Shown here: positions 50,101 to 62,061 of the stretch, one piece after another | Position numbering within the stretch: position 1 is the first letter of the stretch | Layout: each line of letters starts with the position of its first letter | Source: Ooceraea biroi | Lineage: Eukaryota; Arthropoda; Insecta; Hymenoptera; Formicidae | Direction: 5' to 3' | Assembly (NCBI RefSeq): GCF_003672135.1 | Contig: NC_039510.1 | Coordinates: 11,532,001-11,596,000 of the forward strand | DNA length: 64,000 bases | Notes under the pieces: generated by a model | What the model was told of the DNA's origin: nothing | Seen by the model: only the letters and a program-made list of their open reading frames with translations | The model's database searches: none | Program-made: the position numbers and the translations under genes

Positions 50101-53100
50101 CTAGGATATTCTATTTGCAGGAATGACCCAGTGCCGTCTGTTTATTTATACAGATTTTCCGCAATGAAGCATGACACGTGAAGTTACATTTCCAGTATTC
50201 ATGGACATGACTCGTTACGCATACTTGGCAGGATTACGTATTGACGCTAATAAACGAATGACGGTTATCCGATTAATGGCATGGTTGTGTGAAAGGTGAA
50301 TCTGCCGGCCATTGATTATGCATTTAATTATCGTCGTTTCTGTTGGATAAACACGGCATTACGTTATAAGCGGAACGAGCAAGCTACCGCAGTTGCATTC
50401 GGTTACAAGTCCTGTCAGACATGTCTTGCCAGACAAATCGTTGAAACGTGAATAGGATTCGGTGGCTCCTGAATAACGTTGGCGGCTAGGCTAGGCTACG
50501 TCTATCTCCATGACATTTCATTAATTCACCGACCAAACCGTTTTCAACTTTCGCCCGTTCCGATTACAGAAATGTCTCGTGTGCATAAATTTATCTTAAT
50601 ATATTTAACTTTCCATCGCACGCGTATTTATGCTGCACGCATTGCGGGCTACGGCAAAACAACTATTTTTCACGACGTTTCGGACACGCTCGATAGAATT
50701 GATCTGGAAACCGATCCTGATCTTCAACCGAATACCAGTAGCCGCGGCTGCCGGTGAAATATTATATTATACATGATAAACCAGGTGCTTTTTCGATACG
50801 TAATGGGCGCAACGGCGATTACGTTAACTCACGCGAAGTACTCGAGAATGGAAATGCGACACAGGTCCACTTTCGGTAAAATTTAGACCGAGTCCATAGA
50901 AAGTCGCTCTGTCATTTTGTTACTTGCGCCACAAATAGACCATGTCTATTAGACGTTACGCTGCATACGGTTAATATACTCTGTCGACTGCTTGATCATG
51001 TTTTATAATGACCACGTAAATCTAGCATGACATTTCTCAAAAGTGGCCTCGCGGAATTGGACTACTTTTTGGATCTTGCACACGCGTTTTTGGATGCGTA
51101 TTGAGCTTTTAGTTCGAGTAACTTATGATTATACCTGCAAACGTTTATTCGTTAAATGCTTATTGCATATCTTCGAACAGTATGTATCACGAGTAATATA
51201 TATTGTTAAAACAGATGGACTCTTTCCTTCGCACGATCATTTAACAATAATGGTGCCAATTGTCGATTTTAACTTAAGCTCAGTGATTCACTCTGCATAT
51301 AATATCCCGCCTATCTTGTCGCGCGACCGAGGCGATAGCTACGCATTATGATTCATTGACAAAATAATCAGATCGCCGGGAAGTCTCGGCACCTCTCGCA
51401 GCTTACTTATCAAACATCGGTTATCAGATTGGGACTCGAGAATGTTATCGACAATATCGATTCTCGGCAATGACCGTCCGAAATCGTCGATAGCAAAAGT
51501 TTGGTTTCGAAATCAAAACGGCAAAAGCGTATCGTGTATCGTTGTTGATAAATGAAAAATACAATAAGTTCATACAGCACAATGATAAGACCGTCGGGCG
51601 AGCCTCTTGCGAAATAAATCCGCACGGCTCGAAATCGAGCGTGAAGCTAGACAGATACGCCCGACAACGATATTCGCGATATGCAATTTCTCCCTCGATC
51701 CGGTTGCTGTTACGATCGCGACAGGAAAAATACGTAATTCGTGAGGCAAGATTTCTAGGAAAATATCCAGCACTGTAATCAATGTCGTTTCGCTAATCAG
51801 GGAAAACGAACAGCCACATTCGAAAACGCAGATCAGAAATTTCGATTGTATTTGCTTAACGGAAATATCAGTCTCAGATATTCAGGTCTATACTTCAAAG
51901 ACCTTGAACTTAGAGAAATAAGACCTCTGTAATCAATCGGCGACATGAATATTTTATGAGACAGCTGGCTATCATAATTAACATAATCATGATTGCGTGT
52001 AAACAGTTTTAGAGAGTACATCTTTCGCTTGAGAAGCAATTACTTATCTAGGTCTCCAGGATAAGATGCAACGGTAAAATTTGCGAAAAAATTCCTATAT
52101 TAATATTTGCAGAATCAATAATAATTAATAAGCGAATTCTTGCGTGGACTATTAAATCTTTCATAAAGCAACGAAAAAATATTATTTGCTAAATCAATAC
52201 TTTATACGTGAAATAAATTCCTTAACAGTTTTCTATTTCAAGTCAATAATTATACTTTTTTTTTATCAAAAAATGTTATTTGATGCGTTTGAAATTTACG
52301 TTAATCGTTTTCATATCTGAAACATTTTTAGCGTTTGTTTGGTATTTATATGTTAACAGCAAAGTAATAAAACAGAGCGTTAATAAAATATTTATATTAT
52401 CCATACTTTAACTCCATTGGCGATAAAAATAATTGTGTAATACAGAAGAAGTAGAGATCTCTAGGACACTTATGGTTGTCATATAAGTTATCTTATCGCC
52501 TGTGCAAGCTTGACAAATGTCAAAGGTGCGTAGGTGTTGTATCGATTAGTTTACACGAGCTGCGAAACTGGGAGGATTTCGTAATAGAAATCTGAAAACT
52601 TTGTTCTAAGACTTTAGACGGTGAGGCTTTTTAATAGTCTTATGTAACTTTTATGAGCTATAATCGTGAGAGAGCGTGCAGATACACGGATAACGAAAAT
52701 ATAATATCGTTACCGGGACCGGCGAGATTCCGATATTGCATAATGCGATTACGCACGATGGTCAAATGTCGAGTTTGTAGTGATGCAGCCGTCCTCTTCC
52801 TAGAAATATTTTCGCGAATGAAAACTTCGTATTATATAAAATCCATGGCGAAAACGACACTTTGATATGACACATAAATATACAAAGCTTGTAAAGATAA
52901 GAAGGATGATGAATGAAAAGAAATTTATAATATTATATATCCCGCGCATTTGCATGGTAATTACAAACTTTTGCCATCGAGGGACAAAAATCTGCGACAA
53001 AAATCTAGTCTGGAATTATAATTACATATAATTATATGTTATATTATATTATAGATACGTAAGAACAAATATGTGTTCACTTGCAGTCTGCATCAAGATT

Positions 53101-56100
53101 ACTGACGCAAACACCAATTCGTCCGACTGACAAGTACTCGGTCGTATTTAACACGCCATGCTCCAGCGGTTCTGTAGAAAGGCAATTTTCCGTTGTCGGC
53201 ATCAAACGGAACCTTATTTAAACACCATTCATTGGACTTGAACAGATTTGTAATAGACGTCGGACAACAGCGAGTTTTGTTGTTCCTTTGCTCGCAGTTC
53301 GCAGGATACAATTCTCATCTGATATTAAAGTTTATTGTAGCTTGGTCTATACACGTTCTAATTACATGAGCTACAACTCGGTTCTTTCGGCTTTCCTCGA
53401 GGCTCATCAAGCCAACGCTTACTTTCACCGATTGCCTAGGGTTATCATTAAGCTTTAATCCGAATTAAGTACCAGTCATCTTTGCACGGCGAACGAAGAG
53501 GAGCGCGATATCCGATAGCCGCGGGAACGTTTGCTACAAACGAACAAAAGCCTTTCCCTTATAACTAGTGTTTCGCGATTTTATCGTTCCGGCATCTTCC
53601 GGAACGAATCCCGGCGAAAAGAAAAGTTTCCTATCCGTAGAATCAGGTAACATAATCGAAGGTACGGTCGCGTTAACGTTGGAAGTTGCATTAAAACACA
53701 AAAGATGTTAGTAATGTACTTAATAATATTTTGTATTTTAAATGTTTTAAATATGCATTTTAATATATTTTAAATATCTTTTATCAAATTGTGTAGAATT
53801 CTTTCACTCGCTTTCTTTCACAAGACCTCGCTTAAGATGTAAATTACTTTCCATTAAAATTTTGTAACTCTGTAATTATTCGGAGAACCGCACTGTCAAT
53901 TGTTTTTACTTGTTGTGCTTAATTACTAATTTCACGGATCCATGATGCCGACTTTCACGATGGCACTCTGGGATCAGAAAAACCATAACAGTATCGATAA
54001 CATTAGCTAGTGATTAATCTACTGTGCTGTCTAGGATCTGAAAATTTATTGAAGTGTTAAATAACCACGTAATAGATACGCTTCTTAAAGCATTTAACTT
54101 TCTTTCGTAAAGTAAACAATCTCTAAAGTAGAATTGGATAATTTGAAGACTTAAAAAAGATATCTCTATTCCTCTCTCACTTTCTTGCAGATATATAATA
54201 TCTGTAATTCGAGCGATTACGTTTATATGGTCCATGTGCCTTGTAAACAAAACGGCTGGATAGTACCGTTTCGAAGTCCCGTTTGTAATAATTTTATGCA
54301 ACAAATACACGGAAGAACTAAACGAACATGCAGCAGCAATGAGGCGAACGATTGGATGAATCGATAATAATATTCTGAATTTCTACAATAATTAAAACAT
54401 GAACCAGTGGCGAATATTATAAGCTACCTTACATTATACGTATCATTTTTAATTTTTATTAAAAATTTTATTTTACATTCGTATCTATCTCATCTCTTCA
54501 TTAAAATTTCATGCAAGAATTCTTTAATTTTAATTCTGATCTGTATGTGAAGAAGTATTTTTTACATTTATTCCGCTCGCAGAATTACTTATTAAAATTT
54601 TATGTTTTAACGTAAAAGGATTTCTAAGGTAATTTCTGCATCAGTGAAACTAACGGTTACTTACCGAATTTCATTTTCATGCAAGCATGAGCACATGCTA
54701 GAGGTACATGATAGAGTACATGGCTCGCTTTAATGGTCGCACGAAAGAAGTTATCGCATAATTCAGTGCAAGACATTAGAGCAAAGTTGCATCTGGCAAG
54801 CCGCGATGCGTGGTTACCGCTATTTTGTACGTTTTCCTCGAGGGCCGCGTGTATTCAAGCATAGAACCGGACGAGTTATAAATTTTTGTCTCCTGAAGGC
54901 GAAACTGGTTGACGGTTCCTTCCGGGACAATCGTTTAAAGATGCACTAGAGAACTCCACAATTTGCATTAAACTTAAAATAATTCTATTATTATCATCAT
55001 TATATATAATTTTATTATTACCGTCATTGTATTACTATGCATCAAATTTAATAATTTGATGCAAATTGATATTTATTCTTTGTTTTCATAACTTTTATTA
55101 TTAAATTTACGAGTAATATGTATAGTATAATATTCTGCTTTGAATTTTACTGCACGCAATAAAGTTTCTCCTGAATTTTGACACGATGCCACTTTCTATG
55201 AAGATTATTTACTGGCATTAAAACTAGATTGTAACATTGCGATCACGAGAGAAAATCTTTATACATTTTTATCAGAACTGTCGCGATGAGATTTAAGAGG
55301 ATAGTAAAGTAAAATACCTTAAATTATATTTTGTTTTTTTTAAGTACGTTGAAACGCGAGTTATACTTTTCATTGTCTCATCAATGTTCAATATCTTAAT
55401 ATTTTCTTCTTATATCCAGGGAGGACAAGGCGGTTTCGAGGATGTCCGAAGATATATCAAACAAGGGGGTGATTTCTGCAAGGAATTGGCATCCATTCTT
55501 CATGAAAGGTATTCTTTTACCACTTTTTACTTCTCGAGCGAACGATATTTGTTAAAACATTTAAAAAATTAAAAATTAAAATGAATTTCAGGGCTGAATT
55601 GGAAGCCAATTATGCGAAAGGTCTCAGCAAACTCAGCAGCAAGCTGACAAAGGCTTGTGCTAAAGATCAAGGTGATTATCAGCATTCCTCTGTCACAAAT
55701 TTTATATCTCTGTATTTGTTGCATTAAGGCATCCTGTTAATAATTATACGGCGCATATATTATAATTATCGCTATTATATATAACAGCAAATTAATCACA
55801 GAATTTCTAGATGAAAAATTTCTAACTTTGTGATTAATTAATTCTTTGTAACTTTCTGAACATTTCATCATATGTTTAAACATATCTTCAAATCTTGCAC
55901 TATATATTTACCAAGGCGGAAACGTGTTTATCGTGTGATTCATCAATGGAAAGTGAAAAGATGATTCCATCCACTGTTTCCATTCGTCAATTATGAGATT
56001 TTGATATAAGCCGATTTAATTTTTCTTTCCCTTTCCGTTCGATTGCGTTATTACTGCATCGGGCATAATCGCTTCAAATTCCTATGAGATCGACATTGCG

Positions 56101-58438
56101 AGACGGGCGGCGCCCGTAGAAGCAAGATCATCTCTAAGCTGCTGTCTTTCATAATGCAGGTGGTAACAGCACCGGAGGTGTAAACGAGGCATGGAGGTGT
56201 GTTGGCGAGGAGATGGAGGCCGCCGCGGAAGCCCACCGGCTATGGGGCATCGCGCTGAGCGAGCAACTCGCCAAACCGCTCAGAGTAAGTCCATGTCTTG
56301 AAAGATAATTACGCGTCTCTCGTTGCAAAACTGCGCGCTGGACCGGGACCGCGAGGGGAAGAGTGACGTCACTGTACGCGCGATTGCGCTTACGTAACTA
56401 GCGTGTAAGAGACGTGTTAATTGTAAAACGACATTAAAATGGAAGATGTTAATAGGAAAATTTATCTTGCCGGTTTGTCTAGTATTCTATTTCTGTGGAC
56501 ATCTGCGTGGTGAGGAGCGCGTATCAAATCGCGAGTATTAAGCTGACAGCTTTGTGTGAGATTGCCTTGCGTTTGTATCAACTTTCTTGCACGTGCGTGC
56601 ATTTCTCGACGTACTTTAAGTCGACTTTCTCTTCGCGAAAACCGCAACGTAAATATAATTCCTCGTTCGATACTTCCTCTTCCAATATTTGTTGACTGTT
56701 AGAAGAACGTTGACCCTTGCCTAGGTAGATTGTTAAAACTTTGTCGATCGAAAAATAAAAAGATGCGTCTCGGTTTGCAGGTGGGCGTAGCGGAGGCGCA
56801 GGGCCGATCGAGGAAGGCAATCGAGAACTCGGTGGATAAGGCGTCCAAGTCGCTTCAGGAATGGCGCGGAATCGCGTCAAAGAGCAAGAAGCAGAGCTTC
56901 GCCAGCGCACGCGAGAACGAGAGGCTGCAGGATCTAGCGCGGCTGCAGACCATCAGTCAAACCCAACAGAGCAACAACAAGTTGTCAAATCATCACATGA
57001 CGGAGAAGGAGGCGAGCAAATTGGAGACCAGGCGCAGGAAAGCGGAGGACTCATCGCGCCGGGCGGACACGGAGTTCTATACGGTGAGCGTGAGGGCTGA
57101 GAGGGCCAGGTTGGAGTACGAGAGCACAGTGAGGAAGGGCGCGAAGCAGATGGAATTGCTCGAGGAGGAGCGATTGAGCGCCTTGAAGGACTTTGCCAAT
57201 GTCTACCTAGCGCACTTGCAGGCTCTCGCGCCGCGACTGCAGCAGGTAATTATAACTTTGCGTGGAGGATGATTAATGCGTAAAGGCGTAACATCTTACA
57301 TTCGATGCTTTCAGAGCGCTGATCGTTTGCTGACGCCTGTGCGCGGCTGCAATGTATCGCAGGACCTCGAGACTCTGAAAAATCTCGTACGCCGAATGGA
57401 CAGTAATGATGTAACAAACGCGGAGCAGTTACTGCCGGACTTCTACGCCGAGCACGTCACGTTGGCGATGAACCGCGAACGACGGAAGCAGGCGTTGGTG
57501 AGAGTGCTGCATCTAATAAGACAGGACCTGGAGCGAGAAAGGCGTGGTAGAGAGGGCTTGGAGACGTTGCACCGAGCTTTCATCAAGACACCAGCGTTCG
57601 CTGCGGATGAGAGCACCCAAAACGTAACGGACAAGTTGCATCACGTACGTTTCTCGCATTGGCATTTAATATACTTAATAAATTATCTCGCGTCGAAGCT
57701 GCAGATAATTGAATGGTTGTTGCATCCTTTCTACAGATGCGTTCGATGTTGCTATACTTGGAAGCGGCTAGATATAAGGTCGGTGGTACGCTCGCGGAAG
57801 TAGAGGGCAGTAAACGAGGCAAACATCCCTTATCGGATCACATCTTGGTCTCGAGGGATAAACAAGGGCTGCAGCAGAGCGTTCTTAAGGTAATTCATCA
57901 GAGAAGAATAAATAAGATCTGCTAACAATTGAAACAATGGAAATTGCTGTTGTTGCAAAATACAATCGTCTCTCTGAAATTCTATCATTCTAATATAAAA
58001 TCTCGATTATTGTAGATTCCTTCTTGGGCAAAGAACGAATCATTTGAGATTCAGGACGGCGATGATGAGCTGGAGATGCATCTAGCGAAGGATCAGGATA
58101 CCGAGACGCGCGATTGGACCGATCGGACGGCCGGCGACGGCAACTCGGAGAATCCACCGGATGAAGACGATTTCAGCGACTTCGACGAGTTCAGCAGCCA
58201 CTCGGAGGACAATAACAATCAGGAAGTTGATGGCGTGGAAGTGGCAACGACCACGGCCGAGCACGCGGAGCAGTGTCGCGCGATTTATCAGTACTCTGCG
58301 AATCTGAACGACGAGCTCAGCCTAAATCCGGGCGATTTGATAACCGTCCATCAGAAGCAGGCGGACGGCTGGTGGATAGGAGAGTGCAGAGGCCGCACCG
58401 GTATATTCCCGGCCACATACGTCCAAGTCATACATTAA
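25811..58438 (+). CDS. nost: Nostrin-like F-BAR and SH3 protein
   Basis: Nostrin-type proteins bend membranes through an F-BAR dimer and recruit partners through SH3 during endocytosis and actin control. Coding exons are 25811-25849, 55420-55508, 55592-55671, 56160-56284, 56781-57245, 57315-57644, 57737-57889 and 58016-58438. All are GT-AG and in phase, giving 567 residues. Exon 1 (MSTSSLFYKDKYA) supplies the first FCH residues. F-BAR continues with GGFEDVRRYIKQGGDFCKEL, ERAELEANYAKGLSKLSSKL and long coiled-coil segments to about residue 260. A HR1-like helical region follows. After an acidic linker, SH3 occupies about 511-567 (AIYQYSA, ELSLNPGDL, DGWWIGECRGRTGIFPATYV). The first intron is 29.6 kb. 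FNBP1/CIP4 is the alternative family, but the domain order and short linker favour nostrin. Confidence 0.85.
25850..28970. other. Nostrin intron 1, first part
   Basis: AT-rich intronic sequence downstream of the 39-nt exon. Apart from the (AT)n tract I see no exon, RNA gene or transposon. Small ORFs at 27693-27905 and 28212-28427 lack splice or family support. Confidence 0.45.
26179..26198. repeat. (AT)n microsatellite
   Basis: About ten AT units within the first nostrin intron. Confidence 0.85.
28971..29233. mobile_element. MITE with about 100-bp terminal inverted repeats
   Basis: Arms at about 28971-29071 and 29130-29233 are inverted copies with only a few mismatches. Both start CACTGAGAAA and share TGATCTTACGAAATG, TTTTGTCACGG and GCCAACAAAATATATACTT. 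The 60-base centre is AT-rich, and there is no ORF. High arm identity suggests a fairly recent insertion into the nostrin intron. A target duplication is not clear. Confidence 0.75.
29234..38100. other. Nostrin intron 1, middle part
   Basis: About 8.9 kb with no exon I can support. It contains a short (TG/CG)n tract near 29970-29990, an AT-palindromic low-complexity block at about 32290-32390 and a (TC)n tract near 37950-37970. ORFs such as 31725-32030 and 34926-35363 overlap shadows in other frames and lack splice or family support. Conserved enhancers cannot be judged from one sequence. Confidence 0.4.
29404..29424. repeat. (TC)n microsatellite
   Basis: About ten TC units. A GC-richer, gene-like base composition follows (29430-29650), but the ORF through it (29308-29736) has no family features. 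Confidence 0.8.
38100..38470. promoter_or_regulatory. CpG-rich block inside nostrin intron 1
   Basis: Dense CG and GCGC steps (for example CGCGCGCGTACTTCGCGCG) stand out from the AT-rich intron. ORFs cross it on both strands, which is what high GC produces by itself. It may be an alternative promoter or first non-coding exon, and this is inference from composition only. Confidence 0.35.
38471..40279. other. Nostrin intron 1, between CpG-rich blocks
   Basis: Ordinary AT-rich intronic sequence up to about 39600, then rising GC toward the next block. No exon is supported. The overlapping minus-strand ORFs at 39593-40188 look compositional. Confidence 0.4.
40280..41250. promoter_or_regulatory. 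CpG-rich block upstream of the possible long nostrin N-terminus
   Basis: About 1 kb of CG-dense sequence, with runs such as CGTACGCGTACGCGTTGCG and GTGCGTGCGTGCGTGC near 40800-40840, lies 1-2 kb upstream of the ATG at 42258. It is a reasonable promoter candidate for that transcript. No TATA box or initiator was identified. Confidence 0.4.
41251..42257 (+). other. Probable leader or intron sequence before the 42258 start
   Basis: About 1 kb separates the CpG-rich block from the ATG. An in-frame TGA near 42228 shows that the 42258 ATG is the first in its frame if the exon is contiguous. The rest may be 5' UTR. No other coding exon is supported. Confidence 0.35.
42258..44668 (+). CDS. Two large coding exons: candidate long N-terminus of nostrin, or a nested gene
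   Basis: The ATG at 42258 opens 409 codons to a GTAGCC donor after 43484. An acceptor before 44168 continues 167 codons to a GTACTT donor after 44668. All phases are 0. The next plus-strand exon with an in-phase acceptor that I recognise is nostrin exon 2 at 55420, so the join would read TYEAEE then GGQGGFEDV, replacing the 13-residue short start. The sequence is mostly polar and disordered. It carries four tyrosine motifs (WYDVPAP, LYDFPKS, FYDVPKS, FYDLTRA) and a conserved-looking basic helix (GKAWGRMRSWLREERTKIGE then VVNRHARLQAV). Codon use is GC-rich. If joined, the protein would be about 1130 residues. An independent nested gene cannot be excluded; unspliced reading ends at 43545 or 44728. 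Confidence 0.5.
44669..45810. other. Nostrin intron 1, after the candidate exons
   Basis: Reading past the donor ends at a TGA by 44728. Beyond this the sequence is very AT-rich (especially 45400-45550), with no ORF, exon or repeat that I can support. Confidence 0.45.
45811..46053. mobile_element. Possible MITE with imperfect inverted ends
   Basis: The left end CCCGTGCAGAAAATTGTTAG and the inverted right end CCTGTGTAAAAAAATTTATA are similar, and both are followed by GGGTC. The interior has several GGGCC and CCCTAT-type words and no ORF. The inverted repeats are short and imperfect, so this is a weak call. Confidence 0.35.
46054..55419. other. Nostrin intron 1, last part
   Basis: 9.4 kb ending at the TATATCCAG acceptor. 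It holds a (GA)n tract at 47130-47175, a moderately CpG-rich stretch at 47600-48550, and AT-rich low-complexity blocks at about 48650-48800 and 52070-52400. ORFs such as 47586-47993 and 50479-50757 have no splice or family support. Confidence 0.4.
47130..47175. repeat. (GA)n microsatellite, about 23 units
   Basis: An uninterrupted GA run and the longest simple repeat in the window. On the plus strand it could act as a GAGA-factor-type binding tract in insects, which is inference only. Confidence 0.95.
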
Positions 58439-59433
58439 CAATCGCGCGAACGACATCATCGAGCATGCTTATCGTGTTACACGTTAACGTTTATGCATTA
58501 CGCGTAACGACGATAATTCTCTTACTAAATGGCTTCTCAATCTGGCGTCGCATCAGGTAAGAGTAAATTATAATGTGCCAATAACTTTACGCGCAACGAA
58601 TAATTTCACGCATATAAATCAAGCGCAAATATCTCGACCATAAATTCGCTCGCTTAAAAAAACTGACTTGAGAATTAAAACCAAATAGTAGTTACCACCA
58701 CACTCGCGAGACGCTCGACGAAATAATACCAATCTCGGAGGGAAATATTTTAGTCGCATCGTCATCATTTGCATAACGTATCTGCGCACACGCGCGCGCG
58801 CGCACGCGCACACACACACACACACACGTTTTTTGTATAATTTTTATATATATCGCTATTCTTTAATTAGTGCTCGTTTATTTATACCGTTGTGAGAGGG
58901 ACCGATCCCCACTTACACGACTGCGAGTGTATTTTTATGATAAATCTGACGCTGCATAATCGTATTAATTTTTAAATGAGATACTGTCTTAAATTGAAAC
59001 TACTAGCAGCACGGCATCATGTGAATATGCTTTTATTATAGTTGCTGTACTTAGTCTTTGCCATAGTGATTATGTTTGTCTGTACTCCAATTATTTTATT
59101 CCGAAGTTATTCTGATAATTCTAAGTTCTTGATATGTGTCTCACATCTCATTTCTAAGATCGAAAAATTATACCGAGTACTTGCTTAATTTATTAAAAAC
59201 TTGATGTACACACACGAAGAATAATCAATATTGGGAATACAGCAAATTGCATTCGTGCAGGATAAAACATGTGCAAACAAACATGGGAAATTGTATATAT
59301 CATATATGATGCAAGCGTTTAACTGTAAATATCCAAATACAAGCAATTATTTAAGTACACTATTGTAATATTATTGAGAACGCATTTATTTACAAATATA
59401 ATAAGCTGTCTATTAATCACTGATGGATTCTTA
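58439..59433. other. Convergent 3' interval nostrin/lipase
   Basis: About 1 kb between facing stop codons. It contains the CG/CA repeat at 58783-58828, and the rest is AT-rich without a supported ORF. It presumably holds the 3' UTRs of both genes. Confidence 0.5.
58783..58828. repeat. Compound (CG)n(CA)n repeat
   Basis: Alternating purine-pyrimidine sequence: about six CG steps, then CGCACGCGCA, then about nine CA units. Such tracts can adopt Z-DNA, which is an inference from composition. Confidence 0.85.
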
Positions 59434-61189
59434 TCAATCCTCTATCTGGCTAGAAAAATGCTCTTCCAATTGCCTTTTCACCTCCTCTACAACGTCAGAG
59501 CTGTTGGCTGCAAAAATAACAAGATGAGTTTACGTTGTAACATCATGAAATATGCATCGTTATCTCACGCGTGTCGTATTTACCGCAAAACGGATGGCTA
59601 TTGGCAGTAATTACAAAAAATTTTCCCCGTTGAGCGTAGATTTCTGCTCTAATACCCATTTCTGTGCAGCTATCTTCGCTACAAGGTTCTCTAATTATTT
59701 GCAAAAAATGTCTGTATGTTAAATCCCAATTGCGTGCCCAGAAACTACAATTACGAGTAGCAGCGGACGTCAAAGATTCCGTGAGATAGATGTAAGAGCG
59801 CCCGTGGCTGCAGATTGCTTCTTGTATCGCTGAAAGTATATATAGAAAAATAGTTGCTCTCACTCTTTAGATTAATTAACGGCTGTTTTATCAACACCAA
59901 CCTTTTTTCGGGATTATATTATCAAAGATCGACGATTCTGTTCTTACGCAGCCAGGTTGCATTTCACCACCGTTTGGATAAAAATCAATGTGGCCTATAT
60001 GTAAAGATATTAAACAATTAAGTAGATAGATCATGCTGCATGGATGAGAGACACATTGTCATAAACTATTATCTACCTATAGCGTCAGGTAAACCGAGAC
60101 CCAGTCTCCTGAGTAATCTGCCATTCGTATGTATCACGTCAACAAATGGAGCATCCGTTTTATGCAAATGAGCAGATGCTTCGGCTCTCTTGAAACACGG
60201 TTGTGCCGGATCCAGTCCGGTGATTCTCTGCACGGTCCATCTGTTACGTATCTTTTTTAATTCCTTTGCTGCGAACCCGCAAATGTGAGCACCGAGACTG
60301 TGCCCTATCAGATGCAAAGGGCCCCAATTACTCACGTTCGGTTCCTCACTGCTGATTGTAGCGTTCGTTATGTGTTCTATAAATCTTTGTGACGTTGTAC
60401 GTTAAAAAGTGAACGCACCCTCAATTCAGACAATACGATGTATATACGCACTTTGAGATCTGATAGCCCACGATTCTGGTATTAACCGCTGCCTTATAAT
60501 AGTTCCAAGTGTTGCTGCCGGCACTCCAATCTACTACTACCACATTGACATCATCCTACACCATATACACACATACACAACAGCGGTTCTATAAACGAAC
60601 ATTATCTACCACATTTCGGTAGATAACTTACCCATTCAAGTAACGCCTCTTCCAGATTGCTTATCCACGTTTCTTGACCGTGCGACAGGAAACCGTGCAC
60701 TATAATTACCGTCCTGCGTTCTATCTTGAAGTCTGTCCACTCCAAACCGAACTGCTCACCAAGCACCACTTGTACACGGTGTGGTTGTTTTCTCGAGGAC
60801 AGGGAGAACCGTACATCTAACGCGTTACTTCCATTGGGGTTGTTTCTGAATATTCTCTCCAAGACCGTCGCGACCCCCTTTCCCAGTCCAAAACAGTCCA
60901 CCTGGGTCTCTTCTTCATTTGCTGACGAGTTGAGGAAAACTCTCAAATTTCGCGTGCGTGTCGGCAATGCGAACGTGAAATTTGCCAGGGTAGTCTCATT
61001 AAAAAGCGGCACAGCTTTAGCGGCGTGTATCGTTCTATTCAGGGCATGTCGATGAGCTTGAATGTTCGTCACGTCCAAATGCCTTAGGCAAGAGCATTCT
61101 TTGATGGAGAATTGCCAGAGAACGGCGAGCACCAGAATGGACATAGACACCATCGTCACGCAAATGCACATTAACTCTTGATGCTGCAT
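59434..61189 (-). CDS. Pancreatic-type lipase (PNLIP/phospholipase A1 family)
   Basis: The family hydrolyses triglycerides or phospholipids outside the cell or on membranes. Minus-strand exons are 60632-61189, 60452-60555, 60077-60384, 59902-59994, 59584-59829 and 59434-59507. All are GT-AG and in phase, giving 460 residues. Residues about 8-27 are hydrophobic (CICVTMVSMSILVLAVLWQF), acting as a signal peptide or a signal anchor. Domain hallmarks are TVIIVHGFLSHGQETWI, NVVVVDWSAG, nucleophile S250 in LIGHSLGAH, D279 in GLDPAQP, HIDFYPNGGEMQPGC and H363 in CSHGRSYIYLTESL. The triad is complete, so the enzyme is probably active. The substrate cannot be decided; the region from FDVIHTN onward resembles insect lipase H/PLA1 types. 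Confidence 0.9.
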
Positions 61190-62061
61190 TTATATTGCCT
61201 CGACGGATAAGCAGCAATACAGAAAATATGTGATCGTCACGTTTGTGCGATAAGTCATGATGGTTTGCATTTAATCACAACACTTAGAGAAAACAACTCT
61301 TTTAATTTTTGTTACGATCAAGGCAGCTTTGATTATATAAAAACAAGTGTATTGACCATTGCCTCTTTTGATAACCGAGTTACTACACTAGAAACTGATA
61401 ATCTTGCTTTCATAAATACTATGTCAGATTTATGGAATTATTCGAAAGATACGATTGATGGAATTTTGTTATCTATTATTGTTTATCGTTATCTATTTCG
61501 TCGCATGCTTGAAATGCCTTCATAAATGGAATGCGATTACTAGAAATGTTGATATGCAGTTATATCCAAAAATATATTTTTATTCTAATGAAACAACCAT
61601 CTAAGTTTGTCGGTTAAATTTATTGCATCACCTTCCTCTCGACTTTTCGCTTAGTTTTATTACTTAATTAAACAGTTGTGTAAAATACATATGTATAAAA
61701 TACACATGTATGATGTATTTTTTAATGAAATTTTCACATGAAAATACATAACAAATATATTTATACATACTTCTTTTACAGACAAATCATCCGTACAGTA
61801 ATAAAGAAAGATGACAGGAAGAGTGTGCCTTTACAAGTAACTTATATAAAGTACATTTTTCAAATTTATGTTTTACAAAATTCAACATTCAATTATGGAA
61901 CTCGTCGGTATTAAACAAGAAGCAGCATTAAATGTGGAGCATGTAAATGTGGAGAACATGACAATAACATAAAAAAATTATATTACGTAGAATTCCTACT
62001 ATCATCCACATTTCTCTTTTTTTCCTGAAGGTACGAAAAGTACCGAAAAACGTATCACAAT
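61190..62061. other. Interval between lipase start and Rrp6 end
   Basis: 870 bases of AT-rich sequence containing the Rrp6 3' UTR and the lipase promoter, both on the minus strand. A plus-strand ORF at 61265-61525 (86 codons) has no family or splice support. Confidence 0.45.

Noticed and set aside
61265..61525. 86-codon plus-strand ORF between lipase and Rrp6
   Set aside because: There is no family match and no splice context, and it lies in the expected promoter/3' UTR interval.
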